A DNA stretch of 64,000 nt from Begonia masoniana (GCA_022432975.1 CM039505.1:24311825-24375824), one strand, 5' to 3'; positions 21,707 through 34,602 are shown, counted from the first letter of the stretch. Notes: a model not told the origin generated them from the letters alone. A program made the numbers and translations.

Positions 21707-24138
21707 TTTACCTGTAATGCATGTTATAGATAAATATATAGACCTGAAATTAGTAAGTAAGAAAATAAAAGGTGGGTAAGAAGGATTATTAAGTGAACCT
21801 CAAGGAGAAAACAGTAGACTACATATGGAACAATAAAGACCGAATCGAAATATAGTTATACATTAGTAAGATTAGTTTGATTTAATCAACGGAGTTTGCG
21901 CACTTAAGGTTTAAAAAAAAAAAAAAAAAATTACAGGAGTACACCCTATGAAATATGGTTTTTTAAGTAGGTTATATCTATTTGGCAATCTCTTGGAGTA
22001 TTGGAATAAGATTAATCAAGAAAGATGAATGTTTAGATATAAACTTATTGAGGAATACCCTAAATTGTTGGAAATAAAAAGGCAAGATTTGAGGACTTAA
22101 GGAGAATTGGAATCATGGGCGTAAACTTATCTGCAACAAGTTTGCAAACAAAAAGACTGTTAGATGAGTTATTTTATAGAAGCCAAGTGGAATAAGTAGA
22201 ACCTGACTAAGGGGAACAAAAGGATGTAGACCATCGGGTGACTTGAGAGAAGTCCATGTGCGACATTTGAGTAAGTGCGGGGGATTGTTAGATTCAATGA
22301 AGAGTTAAAAAATTTGAAGTTTAACTCAGTGGTTAGTGCCGTACGAATTGTGAAGTTCGCAATTTCGGAGGTTGACTCATATTTGACAAGTTGAGACCAA
22401 TGGATACATAAATGACCTAAAGTTAGAAGGAATAGTTTAGAACAAATTCATGACGAGACTTAGGAACTTGACGGTGCTCAAGGTTAACGGAGAGTTAAGT
22501 TAGGCGAATAAGCACATTGAAGATAGAATGAACGTTTTGGTTAGGACGTAATGAAAGAACTCCTTAACATGACGTAGAATGAAATGTGAGAATGTAAGAA
22601 AATGAACTTGATCACTTCGTTATTTGCCCGGAGATTTGAGAATTTATAGGGCTTGTGGTATGAGCCATGACATGCTTAGTTCCATTAAAGGTAATAGATG
22701 CTTCAAGATTTTTGGGAAAGTAGAAAGGATAAGATTTAAAAAAATTTTGAGAAGATTTAGATTAAAGTTGTAGATCCACCTATAACAAGTTTGCTAACAA
22801 GAAACTTGTTAGGCAAATTATTGTGAAGAAGACAAGTAGATTGTTTAGAACCTGACTAGAAGGAATGAAGGATAGTAGGCTAGTTAGTGACTTCGAAGAA
22901 GTCCTTGAGGGATATTAAGAATAAGTATAGGACATTATTTAAACTAAATAGAGGGTTTAGATTTGGAGTTAAGCCTGAATGTGAAGTCTTGCGAATCAAG
23001 GGATCGGTGAGTTATCAAGTACATTAGGAATAAGATTAAATTAAGAATTTTAAAGGGGCAATCTATATGTAACGAAGTTGAAGCCAAAGATTTTGTAAAT
23101 AACTAAGGTTAAGGTAGATAAACTTAAGTGTGTGAAGTAGATCACAACTAGAGGAAATAGAAACTATGTGGTGTAAGATCAAATGGGCAGTTAGGTAGAC
23201 TTTTGTGCTTTGGAGTGTATCGTACGAATAAGTGAGAAGATTAACTAAAGTAAATGAAGGTTGGAATAAGAGTCAATTAGTTAAGGTTATAGAATTCTGA
23301 GCCTATTGGATGAAAGAATAGAATGTTGCACAGAGATTGTGCAAGTGGACCTAGAAGTGAAGATAAGCCTGTAGGTTTAGGAAAGATTCGACTCGTAAGT
23401 TATGTCGAAGTGTTTATGCACCATTTAAGACATTGGGTGAATAGTGTAATTAAATTAGTTAGACTTGAGAGTTTGATATTGTTGATGAAAGCCGAGGCAC
23501 AAGTTGGACAAATGAGCGTTGTGGACATAGTGATAAAGACTTAGAGGATACTTTGAAAGAGAAGGGAGTAAAATTTAAGTATTCGGAGCCCCGGGTACTA
23601 GGATTGTGTAGGGTGACTAATGGAATGTCATGTTTGCCCAATATTCATGGGTGTATGAGTGTGAGTAATGGATTAAAAAATTTGATGGTAAGGTGTAGGA
23701 GGACTTGGAAGTGGAGGAATTAAGATAAGAAGGCTATGTATTAGGTCCTTCGTATTAAGTAAGAGAAGAAACTTCGAGGAATTATGATGGCTATAGATGC
23801 GTTATATTGATGTGGTATGAGAAAAGTAGGGAAGTAATTGAATTCAATTCGAGGAAGGACTAGGGTTGAAGTTAAAATAGAAGAATTTGAGCGTCTAATC
23901 CAAGATTGGTTAAGTGGAAGTCGTTGGACGCATGGACAATTGAGTGATTGAGTGCCTAACTAGGAGGACTTGGGACTTTGGAGACGTACGAAGCTGTCAA
24001 TGTCGATGATTTATTTTGACTAAAGAAGTGTCGAGATTGTATTGAGAGTATAATTACTTAGGTAATGTGAGGGTGAGTAGTTGGAAGCTTAACCAAGCAA
24101 TAATTTTGGGGACAAAATTCCAATTAAGGAGGGAAGGA
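21707..24138 (+). other. Non-pol interior of element C with a degenerate internal duplication
   Basis: About 2.4 kb that is purine-rich and rich in stops, with no protease, RT, RNase H or integrase motif in any frame that I could read. Two stretches, about 22115-22330 and 22765-22985, share ordered words (ACAAGTTTGC, TAGAACCTGACTA, TGACTT...GAAGTCC), suggesting a 650-bp duplication that has drifted. The last 30 bp, with GGGGACAAAATT and GGAGGGAAGGA, are the conserved gypsy 3' end. Confidence 0.6.
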
Positions 24139-26607
24139 TGTAACACCCAAATTTTTAGGATTTCCGCTCCAAGGCTATTTTGGTAAATAAGTAAATTAGG
24201 TCCGTTTTGCGAGCGGATAGTTTTATTAGGACCCTAGAAATTTACGGGAATTTGTAGAAGAATAAGTAAAATTTTAGAAACCCAAATCGAAAAGAGTAAT
24301 GCTAGAGTTCCCGTTTTACCCTTTTAGTATGTCAATTCGTAAAAATAACAAAATAAGTCCGTTTTGGAAACGGTGAGTTTTGTTAGAACTCTAAGATTAA
24401 ATTGGAATATTTGGAGAAATAAGGAAATTGCAAAGAGACCGAATTGATAGACTAATTAAAGAAGTAGTTGTAGTTTATTATAATTATAATTATTATTATT
24501 TTTATTATTTTTATTATTATTATTATAATTATAATAAAAACAAAACAAACAACAGAAACGATTTCTGTTGTTTGTTCGAGCTCGAGCCCGAGCTCTGTGA
24601 GCGAACAGGGGAGACGACGACGGCGACTCTCCTCCGACGAACGCCGGCATTTTCCGGCCCTCTCCGACCAGACGACGGCGACGTGCGATCTCCGACCGTC
24701 CTCACGCACAAAACCGAACGGTAAGCTCGGTTTTCTCCTCCATTTTGGTTCGGTTTAAGGCAGTGGGTGGCGAGCTCGATTGAGCTCCGATCTCCGGCCA
24801 AAATAGGTTGCTTCCAGCGTGGGTTTGCCAACCCTTGGGCCGGCTATCGTTGCTTGGCCGAGGAGTGCCCAATTTGGGCGAAATTTCAGTGAAGCCCGAT
24901 TAGGGCAATTCGGGTTTTATGAATTGGAACTTCGATTTTAGGTTAGTTTATGTTAATTGGATGTTAAAAGGATAGATTAGTGAGGAAATTGATGAAATTT
25001 GATGAAAAATCGAAAAAGTGGAATTCTCCGAAAAAGGGCAGTTTCGGGTTTCTGCAAAATTGACCTAGCTCCGGTCATTTGTTTTAAAATTCCTTTTAGC
25101 AGATTAAAATAGGTTATTAGAGGAGTACGTGGCCGCTAGAATCGTTCGATTCTGATAACCGACGCGAAAGTTACGCGCGTTTGAAGTTTCGGGTCGGTTT
25201 TACCAAACCCGAATTAGTGGCCCGTTTAGTTAAGTTTTAGTTGGATTAGGCTTGAAATAGTAGTTTGAGAGTAAATTGGCGAATGTAATTTTGATTTAAT
25301 GAAGTTTGAATGTTTGTCATAGGTCGAGCCATAGGTGACGTGTGATGCCAAACCCAGCGAGCTACAGAAGACAGGTAAGTTTCTCGTGACTTGTTTGGCC
25401 GATTGGCCTACACCATATGATTCTATGTTGGTCGAGGAACTTGGAGAATGTAGGTTGAGTCGGGTAATTAGTTGGGTAGTTAGTTTTAGTTATGTGTTGT
25501 ATGTTTATATTTATTGTTCGTTTATGCTTTAATTATGTTTATAGCATTGCACGTTCATGCATCATGTTTCTGAAAAGCACGAAAAAGGAATTTCTATGCA
25601 TGTTTTCATAAAAAAGGTAAAGTATAATGAAAAGGTAAAATGTCTGTAATCTGGTTACGGCGTTGGCGGTGGTTCAGACATGGCTGCTTGGGGAGCATGT
25701 CTTCCCCCCGGTTAGATACGAGGGACTATCCAACCGTGGGATGTGCCGCTCCTATCTAGCGAGAGTGAGGCCACGGTAACATATCTGTATCTGTATCTGT
25801 AATGAAATGAAATGAAAGGAAAAGGAAGCATGTTTTTACGAACGGCACGCATAGCATGCATTGCATTCACGTAGACTTACTGAGCCTTAAGCTCACGACT
25901 TATATCTGTGGTGTAGGTGACCTCTACACAGGTGAGGATGGGATCCCTCCACCCGTGGCATGATCGGTTGATGAAAGATGGCCCGTGGGAGTGTGCTGGG
26001 CAGTCGATGCTTAACCGACCCGTGGGGATTTACGTTTTTATTTTGAGGGTATTGAGATATTCTGGGTGAATGATGGATTGGTTAGATGAAAATTGTATAG
26101 TAGAACATAATAGGATGTTTGTTTCTAGTTAGCTGATAGTTGATAGGTTTTTGTTTTGAGGCTTTGGAAACTTATTTTATAAACTGCTTTTGGAAAACCT
26201 TTTATTTGAAACGTACTGAACTGCTTGGAGTTTTATTTTGAACAGGAGGGATTGTTTAGTTTTTAAACGGATCCATGCAGTTTGTTTTCGTGAAAACGTG
26301 TTTTATTTAACTATGTCTCGAGTCGTTCCGAGTGAGAATACAGGGCTGTTTTACGTCGAATGGTATTGTGAAATGTATATTTGCGATGTGGATAGAAATT
26401 GTGGTATAAATAGAATCGTGTTAGTGAAACGGTGAGGTTGTATTTTGTAGGTGTTTGGGTACGTATTGGTTTATGATTAATTGTTTTGTAATTGTTTTAA
26501 ACGTTTTATTAAATTGTTTTCTACTTATACATTAAGTATAAAAAAAAAAAGAGAAAGAAAAGAAGAATTTCGTACAAGAAATTAGGAATAGTATGAGGGT
26601 CGTTACA
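24139..26607 (+). mobile_element. Element C 3' LTR
   Basis: Starts TGTAACACCC, ends GGGTCGTTACA, followed by TAAAA. It matches the 5' LTR along its whole length; small differences include a shorter AT stretch near 24480 and scattered transitions. Putative exon 25323-25374 and second intron 25375-25916. Confidence 0.94.
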
Positions 26608-28555
26608 TAAAATAGACATCTTAAGGTTTAATTGGCTGTTAAATTGTTGAAATCGGATAAGAATTGATTAAGTTATGATTTTTTGAAATTTTTGGGCAAA
26701 ACTTGGAAATTTTAGTTGGCAGTTTGGTTTTTGGTTTTTCTATTTTGATTTCGATTTTCTTTTGAGAAACGGTTGATGCTATGATAAACTAGACATGCTA
26801 AGGAAGATTTTGGCTTTTGAATCAATTGATTTGGGTAAGAATTGATTAAGTTATGAGGCTTACAATTTAAACCAAAATGTTAGGATTATTCCGAGAAAAA
26901 CTATTGGTTTTGGCTTGAGTTTTTGAAAAGTGGTTAGTTGATGCTGCTTGAATCTGATTTGTTTGATGTTAAGTAAATTGAATTGGAGTTCTTGTATTGG
27001 ATTTGAATGACATTCTTGGTTGATTTGGATTTACAAGCATTGTTTGGTGAATGTAGGATTGGTTGCCAAATTTTAATGTTATGGAATTGTATTTTATGTG
27101 GTTGCAGCAAAAAGAAAAAGTGATCAAATTTTCAAGTTTATTGCTAAGGACTTGAGGTAAGATTATGTTGCATGTTTTCGGCCCTTAAGGCCTACATCAT
27201 AAAGGTACTAGGTTTTATATGCTTTAAGGGGTATACTGATGGGTAGTTAAGTTATTAGAATATGTTTTATGTTAAGTATCGTTGTTTTATTGAAATGTCT
27301 TGAGGATATGTCTACATGTTATGTTATGTTATATGCACACTATATGTTCATGCACCACGTTTTCAAGAAATCATGAAAAATGTTTTATACATATGTTTTA
27401 CATAAGAAAGATAAGAACATGTCATGTTATGTAATGTATCGGTTAAGTTGTGAGATGATGAATGACATACGACATTGTCCACCGTAAGCCCTGCATATCC
27501 TTACCGCTGGGTGGGCCGGGGGGGTTAAAACTTCGCGGATCATGGGGCTGACCTGGGCTGGAGGGACACATGACATGTTTACTGAGCATACTCCTCTCCT
27601 TTAACCACAATGTCACTGCAATTGAATGAAATGTAAAGTATGTACATGTTTTGAAAATGATCATTCATAGCACGAGCATTTTATAGCATTGATATACTCT
27701 TACTAAGCATTAGGCTCATTAGTTAAACTTTGTGATGTAGGTACTGATCGTACATATGAGGACTTTGAGCCTCAAGTTGATGAATAGGTACAGTTGGAGG
27801 AACGAGCTCGTGGCAGTCATGCAACATTTTGACCCGTGTGTGATGTTTTACTGTTTGAAGTACTTGTTTTGTAGTCTTTCTAATAGGATGTATAGATAGT
27901 TTTTGAGATTTAGAAAATACTGAAACAGTTTGGGAGTCTATTTCGTCCATATGGATATGTTCAGTTTTAGATACATCAATGCGTTTTGTTTTCGTAATTT
28001 TCACTACGTACTTCAGTTTTTTTTAATTCGATTGAAAGGTTTTCATGTTGATGGTGGTTAGATGATGTATATGATGATTTAGGTGCTTGGAAGTGATGGA
28101 ATAATGTTATGATTTGGAGTGGTTCAAAATGGTTGGAAGTGGGTTGAGGAAAGTACGAAGTGTATTAGGTATGAGAATGAAGAAAAGGTGAAAGAAAAGA
28201 ATGGGAAAGCAGGAGCAAGCTGGTGCGGTGCACGGGGATAGGTGCACGCGACGACTGAAGTACGCGCGGCGCGGGCTGCGTGGTGCGGGCGAATTACGCG
28301 CGCAGGGCGTACCGCACCACATGTGATGTGGGTACTTTGTTTTCTTGTTTTGATTTTTATGATGCTTCCTTACGACTCTAAACGAGTTCTTTTAAATACG
28401 TTTTAAGCATGCTTCCAATTATGTTTAATGAGATTCGAAAGTTTAAAAACCATTTTAAAGTTGCAAGGAAAAGTCGAAAAAATTTTACCTCCAAAAATGT
28501 GTCTAAGTTCATGTAAGTTATGTCAAGTATTGTGGCGGCCCGCGAGGGTCGTTAT

Positions 28556-30850
28556 TGTGACGACCCTAACACTGTACCCAATTTATCCGTACTGATTTTT
28601 TTATCCTAATACTTAAAATAAACTCTAGGCGGAACCTAGACCGAAATCGAAACCAGAATCGAAATCGAAATTTAAATCTAACTTTTTAAAACATTTAAAA
28701 CAATTAAAACTATTAAATTAAAACCAATTTCAATTAAAACAAATGGGAGGGCAAAATTGGAAAGAGGGGGAAGAGTGTGCACGGCGCCCGATCACCGGCC
28801 TTCGCAGCGCCCGATTGCCATCTTGATTTCTATTTACAAGTTGCTCTCTGGAATCCGAATTCCAGAGAGCAAAACATTTAAACTTTTTCCTACATTAACC
28901 CACATTCCTATACTTCCTGAACCTCATCAACATTAACACTTAAACTTACATTTCACTCCCCTATCACTAAAACCGAGTCAAAACGTATTTAAAACCATGT
29001 ACATTTTCATGAAACCGAACTGCATGGATATGTTTAAAATCTAAACAAACCTACTTGTTTCAAAATCACACAAAACAGTTCCAAAACGTTTGAAAGTGTT
29101 AAAACGTAATCCTATCAACTACCAGAATCAAGCATTCTATAATGTCTATACTACCAACAGCCCAAAATGTCCCAAAGCCCTCAAAATCTATACATACTGT
29201 CCCCACGGGTCAGATAAGCTTCGACTGCACCAGCACACCACCACAGCCATCCTCCGTCAACTGGACTCAAGCCTCAGGAGGAGGGACATCGTCCTCACCT
29301 GCCTTGATGTCTAGGTCACCTACACCATACAATACACTATGAGATGAAATCCCAGTAAGACTCGTAAATGCAATGCATGCTGTGCGAACGAGTTCTTTAA
29401 TCATGTATGTTTTCTTTACTATGCAATGCTCAATAGGTGTCACCGAGATCCTATCCCTCTAACCGGAGAGAGCTCATCCAGCGGGCAGACTACTCTTTCC
29501 AGCTAGAGGCGGGGGGTGCACGCTTACAACACGTACAGCCGTGCCTGAGCCCCACCTCGCGTGACCAATACGCCTTTCGGCCAATAAGCTTTTCGGCCAA
29601 TGCTATGCTTTACGTTATCTTTAAAACTCTGTGCGGAAGTTCATTTTCATGCTTTTCTTTAAAATAAGTGATGCGTGAACAGTTCAATATCTTAAAGTAA
29701 ACAAACAATAACGTGTACCATCAAGACTGTAAAGCGTAAACTATAAACCCCTAAAACCTAGCTACCCAAACCAAGTACAATTAAACAAACGCATCTCCAA
29801 AACTCCTCGAAACGACATTCGACGTACGGTGTAGGCCAATCGGCCAAAGAAGATCACGAGAACTTACCTCCTGTCCAAAGCAGCTCAAGCTCCGTCCACG
29901 AGCGTTGTTTGTCTGAGGCAAAACATAATATCGACGTTAAAACGAGTTTAAACAATTGATCGTCCAAATTTACAAAACCTTAACTAAGGAAACTTCCTAA
30001 AGTTCTATTCCAATTTATTGAGCTATCTATTCGAGCAATTTACGCTCGGCACCTCAATTCACAATTTACGAGTTTTTCCTTAAAAACTCGAAAATCCCTA
30101 ATTTTTAACTTTTTCACAAATCGGTTTAAATTCGTCCAATAACGTTCAATATATCCTTTATATCCTTTATTACGGCAAACCTATAAATTTCGAACCCTAA
30201 ATCTCGTTTTTAATCGAAACCCTAAACGAACTTAATTATTTGAAACTCCGTAAATATTGAAATAAAAGCTCTAAGATCGTAGGTTCATACCTAGAACGTC
30301 ATTGAAGGAGAAAGCGTGAAGAAAACGGAATGAACGGAGGTCGAAACGGAGGAAAGCGTCGACGGCAGAGGGAGGTCGCAGGGAGAAAGCTTCTGGTTTC
30401 TCGCGGCCAGAGAAGAAAATGAGGAGAAAGAAGATTTAGGTTATTTTTATAATTTGATTTGGCAAATTACTAAAATGCCCTTCCATAGTTTTTATATATG
30501 TTTTGTCCTTCGTTTCGTTAATCGACCAAGGATTCGGATTCTCGAAATTTTCTTATTTCACCAATAGGTTCAACTTATTATTTGTGATTTATTAAAACTT
30601 TCCGTTCGAAATTTGGACCTCGTTTACTATTTTTACTAAAACGTCATTCATGTTACGAGAAACCTAATCACTCGGAATATAGTGTCAAAACTCCTAAAAT
30701 TCCCCAAAATTTCTTAAAATTCCTATTAATCGTTAGGATCGTAATGACGCTTTCTTTTCGTAAAACGGACCTGATTTGACATATTTGCAAAAATGTCATC
30801 CAACAATATAATAATAATATTCTAAAAATCCGTACGAGCCGGGTATTACA
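28556..30850 (-). mobile_element. Element D 3' LTR (left copy)
   Basis: On plus it reads TGTGACGACC to GGGTATTACA. Minus landmarks: acceptor CTCAG, a 45-nt putative exon 29868-29912, donor GAG/GTAAGT at 29867, and acceptor GTGTAG ending 29320. A hairpin block with CTCTGGAAT/ATTCCAGAG and CGCCCGATC lies at 28775-28870. A purine tract (AAGGTGGGTAGA on minus) adjoins at 30851-30865. Confidence 0.93.
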
Positions 30851-30890
30851 TTCTACCCACCTTATTTAGAATTTTGTCCACAAAATTTAA

Positions 30891-32009
30891 CTATACAAAT
30901 AACTCAGGATATTTAATCATCATATCCTGCTGTCTCTCCCATGTAACTTCTTCCACCTCGTGGTTCCGCCATAAAACTTTAACCAGCGGAATCTCCTTGT
31001 TGCGCAATACTTTGATGGAAGACTCCAGAATGCATACCGGCTTCTCCTCATAGGTCAAGGTAGGCTGTACCTCGATGTCTATTGCCTCCATGGCATGTGA
31101 TGGATCATGCAAACACTTCCGAAACATGGACACGTGAAATACGTCATGAATACCCTCCATAGAAGCTGGAAGCTGCAATCTGTACGCCATCTTCCCGATC
31201 CTCTTCAGAATAGAAAAGGGCCCCACATACCGAGGGTTCAACTTACCCCTCCTTCCAAATCTCGCAACGCCTTTGAACGGAGATACTTTAATATAAACTT
31301 CGTCACCTTCTTCGAACTCTAGCTCTCTTCGTCTAGTGTCAGCATAGCTCTCCTGTCTGCTCTGAGCTACCTCAATACGCTGTCGGATAATGGCAATCTT
31401 CTCTGCCGTTTGTTGCAGAATCTCCGGACCAACGATGCTGGCCTCACCAACCTCGTCCCAATATAGTGGAGATCTACACTTTCGACCATATAAGGCTTTA
31501 TACGGAGCCATGCCAATGGTAGCCTGGAAGCTGTTGTTATAGGAGAACTCGATCAGTGGCAAATACCTGCTCCACGATCCCTGAAACTCCAGCACACATG
31601 CTCTATGCATATCCTCTAAAATCTGATTCGTCCTCTCTGTCTGACCATCAGTCTGAGGATGAAATGCTGTGCTGAAATTAAGCTGAGTCCCCATAGCTTT
31701 GTGCAGACTCTTCCAGAACTTCGACGTGAACCTCGGATCTCGATCCGAGACAATAGAAATCGGCACTCCGTGCAATCTCACAATCTCCTGTACATAGAGC
31801 TCTGCGAGTTGATCCATAGAAGACGCCATCTTCACAGATAAGAAGTGGGCCGACTTTGTCAATCGGTCCACAATAACCCATATGCCGTCATGGCCCTTCG
31901 TCATCCTCGGGAGCCCCACAATGAAATCCATGGAGATCTGCTCCCACTTCCACTCTGGAATCGGCAGTGGCAATAACGTTCCGGCCGGTCTCTGGTGCTC
32001 TGCTTTCAC
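30891..32009 (-). pseudogene. Element D integrase core and chromodomain
   Basis: 372 codons, open. This is the integrase catalytic core that inserts the c[12 protein letters not shown] near residues 27-35, SDRDPRF near 84-90, and the conserved HPQTDGQTERT. The domain after it (GDEVYIKVSPFKG, then RRGKLNPRYVGPF) is the gypsy integrase C-terminal fold. The end carries a chromodomain-like segment (KVLWRNHEVEEVTWE...YPELF) typical of chromoviruses. The N-terminal HHCC finger is missing because a deletion fuses this part, out of frame, to the RT (junction near 32010). Stop just before the purine tract. Confidence 0.88.
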
Positions 32010-32958
32010 CTGTCGAAAATCCCTCTATGAACTTCCGATAATAGCCAGCCAACCCGAGAAATCCGCGTACCTCTCGTACGTTCTTCGGCTGTGGCCAATC
32101 CCTGACCTCCTGAATTTTGCTCGGATCCACGGAAACTCCATCCTGCGATATGACATGGCCAAGAAAACTGATCTGATCCAACCAAAATTCACATTTGGAG
32201 AACTTTGGATACAACTGGTGCTGACATAGGGTCCTCAGAACAATCCTCAGATGCTCCTCGTGTTCTTCCTTCGTCTTAGAGTAGATCAGAATGTCGTCGA
32301 TGAAAACCACCACGAACTTGTCCAGATACTCCTTGAAGACACGGTTCATCAAATCCATAAACGCTGCAGGGGCATTAGTAAGTCCAAAAGACATGACAAG
32401 GAACTCATAATGCCCATACCTCGTTCGGAATGCCGTCTTCGATATATCATCCTTCCGGACCTTCAGCTGATTGTAACCCGAGCGTAGATCAATCCTCGAA
32501 AATACTCGAGCACCCTGCAGCTGATCAAATAAATCATCAATCCGAGGTAGTGGATACTTATTCTTCACCGTCAATTTGTTCATCTCCCTGTAATCAATGC
32601 ACATCCTGAGGGTCCCGTCTTTCTTCTTGACAAACAGAACGGGCGCACCCCAAGGCGATACACTGGGTCGAATAAATCCCTTCTCTAACAACTCATCAAG
32701 CTGAGTTCTCAGCTCTCTCAACTCAGCTGGTGCCAATCGATACGGGTTTTTAAACCTCAGCGCGGAGTTTGGGTAGACATCAATAGTGAACTCGATCTCT
32801 CGGTCTGGTGGTAACCCGGGAAGATCATCAAGAAAGATCCCAGAGAACTCTCTGACAATAGGAATGTCGCTCGGCTTTTCTCCGCTGAGCAACTGACAAT
32901 CAAATACAGAGGCCAAATAAATAGAGCACGCACCTTTAAACTGCTCGTTGACCTTCAT
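32010..32958 (-). pseudogene. Element D reverse transcriptase, truncated
   Basis: RNA-dependent DNA polymerase part. It shows [19 protein letters not shown], then MCIDYRE, the SFGLTNAP motif and the catalytic FIDDIL (F/Y-x-DD box). It ends at [11 protein letters not shown], where RT normally continues into RNase H. Here it joins integrase sequence in another frame, adding some 36 unrelated codons down to a stop at 31888. An in-frame TAG at 32962-32964 separates it from protease. Confidence 0.88.
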
Positions 32959-33027
32959 GGACTAAGAAATAGGCAAGCTACTCAATCTGCTTATTGCCTG
33001 ATAAGAAAACTCGGCTTTACCTGGGGG

Positions 33028-33420
33028 TCAGAAGGTCACAATCCCGGATCGACAATCGATGGTGGCAAAATGCTGCGATAGCCAGTCAATCCCTAAGATA
33101 AGATCATAGTGCTCGATGCCCATAACAATAAGGCGAGCATAGAGGGTACGATCCCCAATCGAGATAATATTACCCTGGACTACACGACCTGACTGCATAC
33201 GCTCTCCTGAAGGTAGCATCACACTATACTCGCATTCTGCTAACTCAGGCGCAAGCCTCAATCTAGACACACAAGCGGTGGACACAAAAGAATGCGTAGC
33301 CCCCGTGTCTAATAAAGAAAATACAGGAATGCCAGTAACCAATATAGTACCTACTATCACGGCAGGCTGATCCTCGTTATCAACATCACCAAGCTCGATA
33401 AAAGCGAAGATCCTGGGCAT
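33028..33420 (-). pseudogene. Element D aspartic protease
   Basis: Retropepsin-like protease that would cut the polyprotein. The active site LLDTGATHSF lies near residues 34-43 and ILGIDWL near 108-114. It is in the same frame as gag and RT. A TGA (33028-33030) after GIVTF stands where arginine is usual, consistent with CGA to TGA. Confidence 0.85.
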
Positions 33421-34452
33421 AACTCTCCTTTGATCACTGCCCGACCGATCTTGACCCTGCTTCGGGCAGTCTTTAGCAAAATGGCCTGGCTCTCCACACT
33501 AATAACATACATTCGTGCCCATCCTGCACTGGCCAGTGTGCTCCTTCTGACATTTAGGGCAGACAGGTGCCTGAGAAGCGCCCTGTACCTGCTTCCCATT
33601 TCCCCGGTCGTTACCTCCCTCAAGAGGTCTCTTCACACCCCTCTGCTGCTACTGGGGCTGTGCTCTCGGCTGCCAACCTCGGTTCAGTGACTGAGGTTGG
33701 ATCTCTCGGAAGAAGCCCTTAGATGGCTCCCTCCGTCTGGTAGAACTCTGCTCAACATCCTCAATATCAAGAGCTCTAGCCACAATATCGTCGTAGGATA
33801 CATTCCGTACCCCAGATATAGTAAGGCGCATCCGGAACTCCTGGCTAAGTCCCTGTAAGAATCTGCGTACCTTGTCCTCATTTACGCTGACCTGACGTGG
33901 CGCGAATCGAGAAAAGGCTTCGAACTTCCTCACATACTCGGCAATCGAACCAACTTGCCGTAACTGCATAAATTCAACCATCTTCGCCTCCCGTACGGTA
34001 TGGCTGAAATACTTATCGTAGAACAATGTCCTGAACCTCTCCCAGCCCATAATAGTAACATCGGTGGTCGTCTTCACTGTGTCCCACCAAAATTGGGCAT
34101 CTAAGGCCAAGTGGTAAGTCACCAACGCTACCTTCTCCCCGTCCTCAATGCTAGCATACGCCAGCATGTCCTCCATCGTGCGAATCCACTCCTCAGCTAA
34201 AGAGGGATCAGTGGACTGTCCGCTAAATATAGGGGGCTGGAGCTTCTGAAATCTCTCCATCCCACGGTTACCCGGAATAGCTGCCTCCCGAGCTCTAGTG
34301 CCCTCTCGGTCTATAAGAGTACCCAGCTGCTGAGACTGCCTCTCCATCTGCTGAGCCTGTCTCTCCATGTGCTGAGACTGCTGGGCAATAAAATCCTTGA
34401 GGGTATCAATCGTATCGTCTCGGTCGTCTCGGTCATTTTCTCGATGCACCAT
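33421..34452 (-). pseudogene. Element D gag with two in-frame stops
   Basis: Starts MVHRENDRDD at 34452. A glutamine-rich coiled stretch (residues 23-45) is followed by the gag core (AEEWIRTMEDML, FWWDTVK). The frame stops at 33649-33651 (TAG after QPQ, likely CAG to TAG) and again at 33499-33501 inside the zinc knuckle (CY-stop-CGEPGHFAKDC). Past the stops it continues in the same frame into protease. Confidence 0.88.
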
Positions 34453-34602
34453 TTTTTATAAACAACTCCTATAAAAAGTTTAAACAAACACTCTAAGAAA
34501 TCGAATAAAACAAAGCTATAAACATACTTACAGTTGATGAAGAATGTCCGCATAGTGGCTGTGTAGTCGAGCAGTCTACAGAACCGTTTTTCAAACCCGG
34601 GG

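Larger units (their letters stand above)
17973..26607 (+). mobile_element. Element C: gag-only LTR retrotransposon (TR-GAG-like)
   Basis: Two nearly identical LTRs (2471 and 2469 bp, about 1% different by eye) are flanked by TAAAA on both sides (17968-17972 and 26608-26612). The interior has an initiator-Met-type primer site, one intact gag frame and about 2.4 kb without recognisable pol. It ends with the usual GGGGACAAAATT and purine tract GGAGGGAAGGA just before the 3' LTR. The high LTR identity and intact gag indicate recent movement, presumably with enzymes supplied by another element. Confidence 0.93.
17518..28555 (+). mobile_element. Element E 5' LTR, split by element C
   Basis: Starts TGTAACACCCG at 17518 and resumes at 26613 after element C. 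It reaches GAGGGTCGTTAT, where element D interrupts exactly at the LTR end. Without C the length is about 2398 bp, matching sister LTRs. Landmarks: donor TTAAG/GTAAGG at 17661, acceptor TTGCAG ending 27107, a 49-nt putative exon 27108-27156, donor GAG/GTAAGA at 27157, motif TTCATGCACCACG near 27345, acceptor GATGTAG ending 27740, and a GC-rich CGCGCG block at 28196-28325. Element C lies within the putative first intron. Confidence 0.8.
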
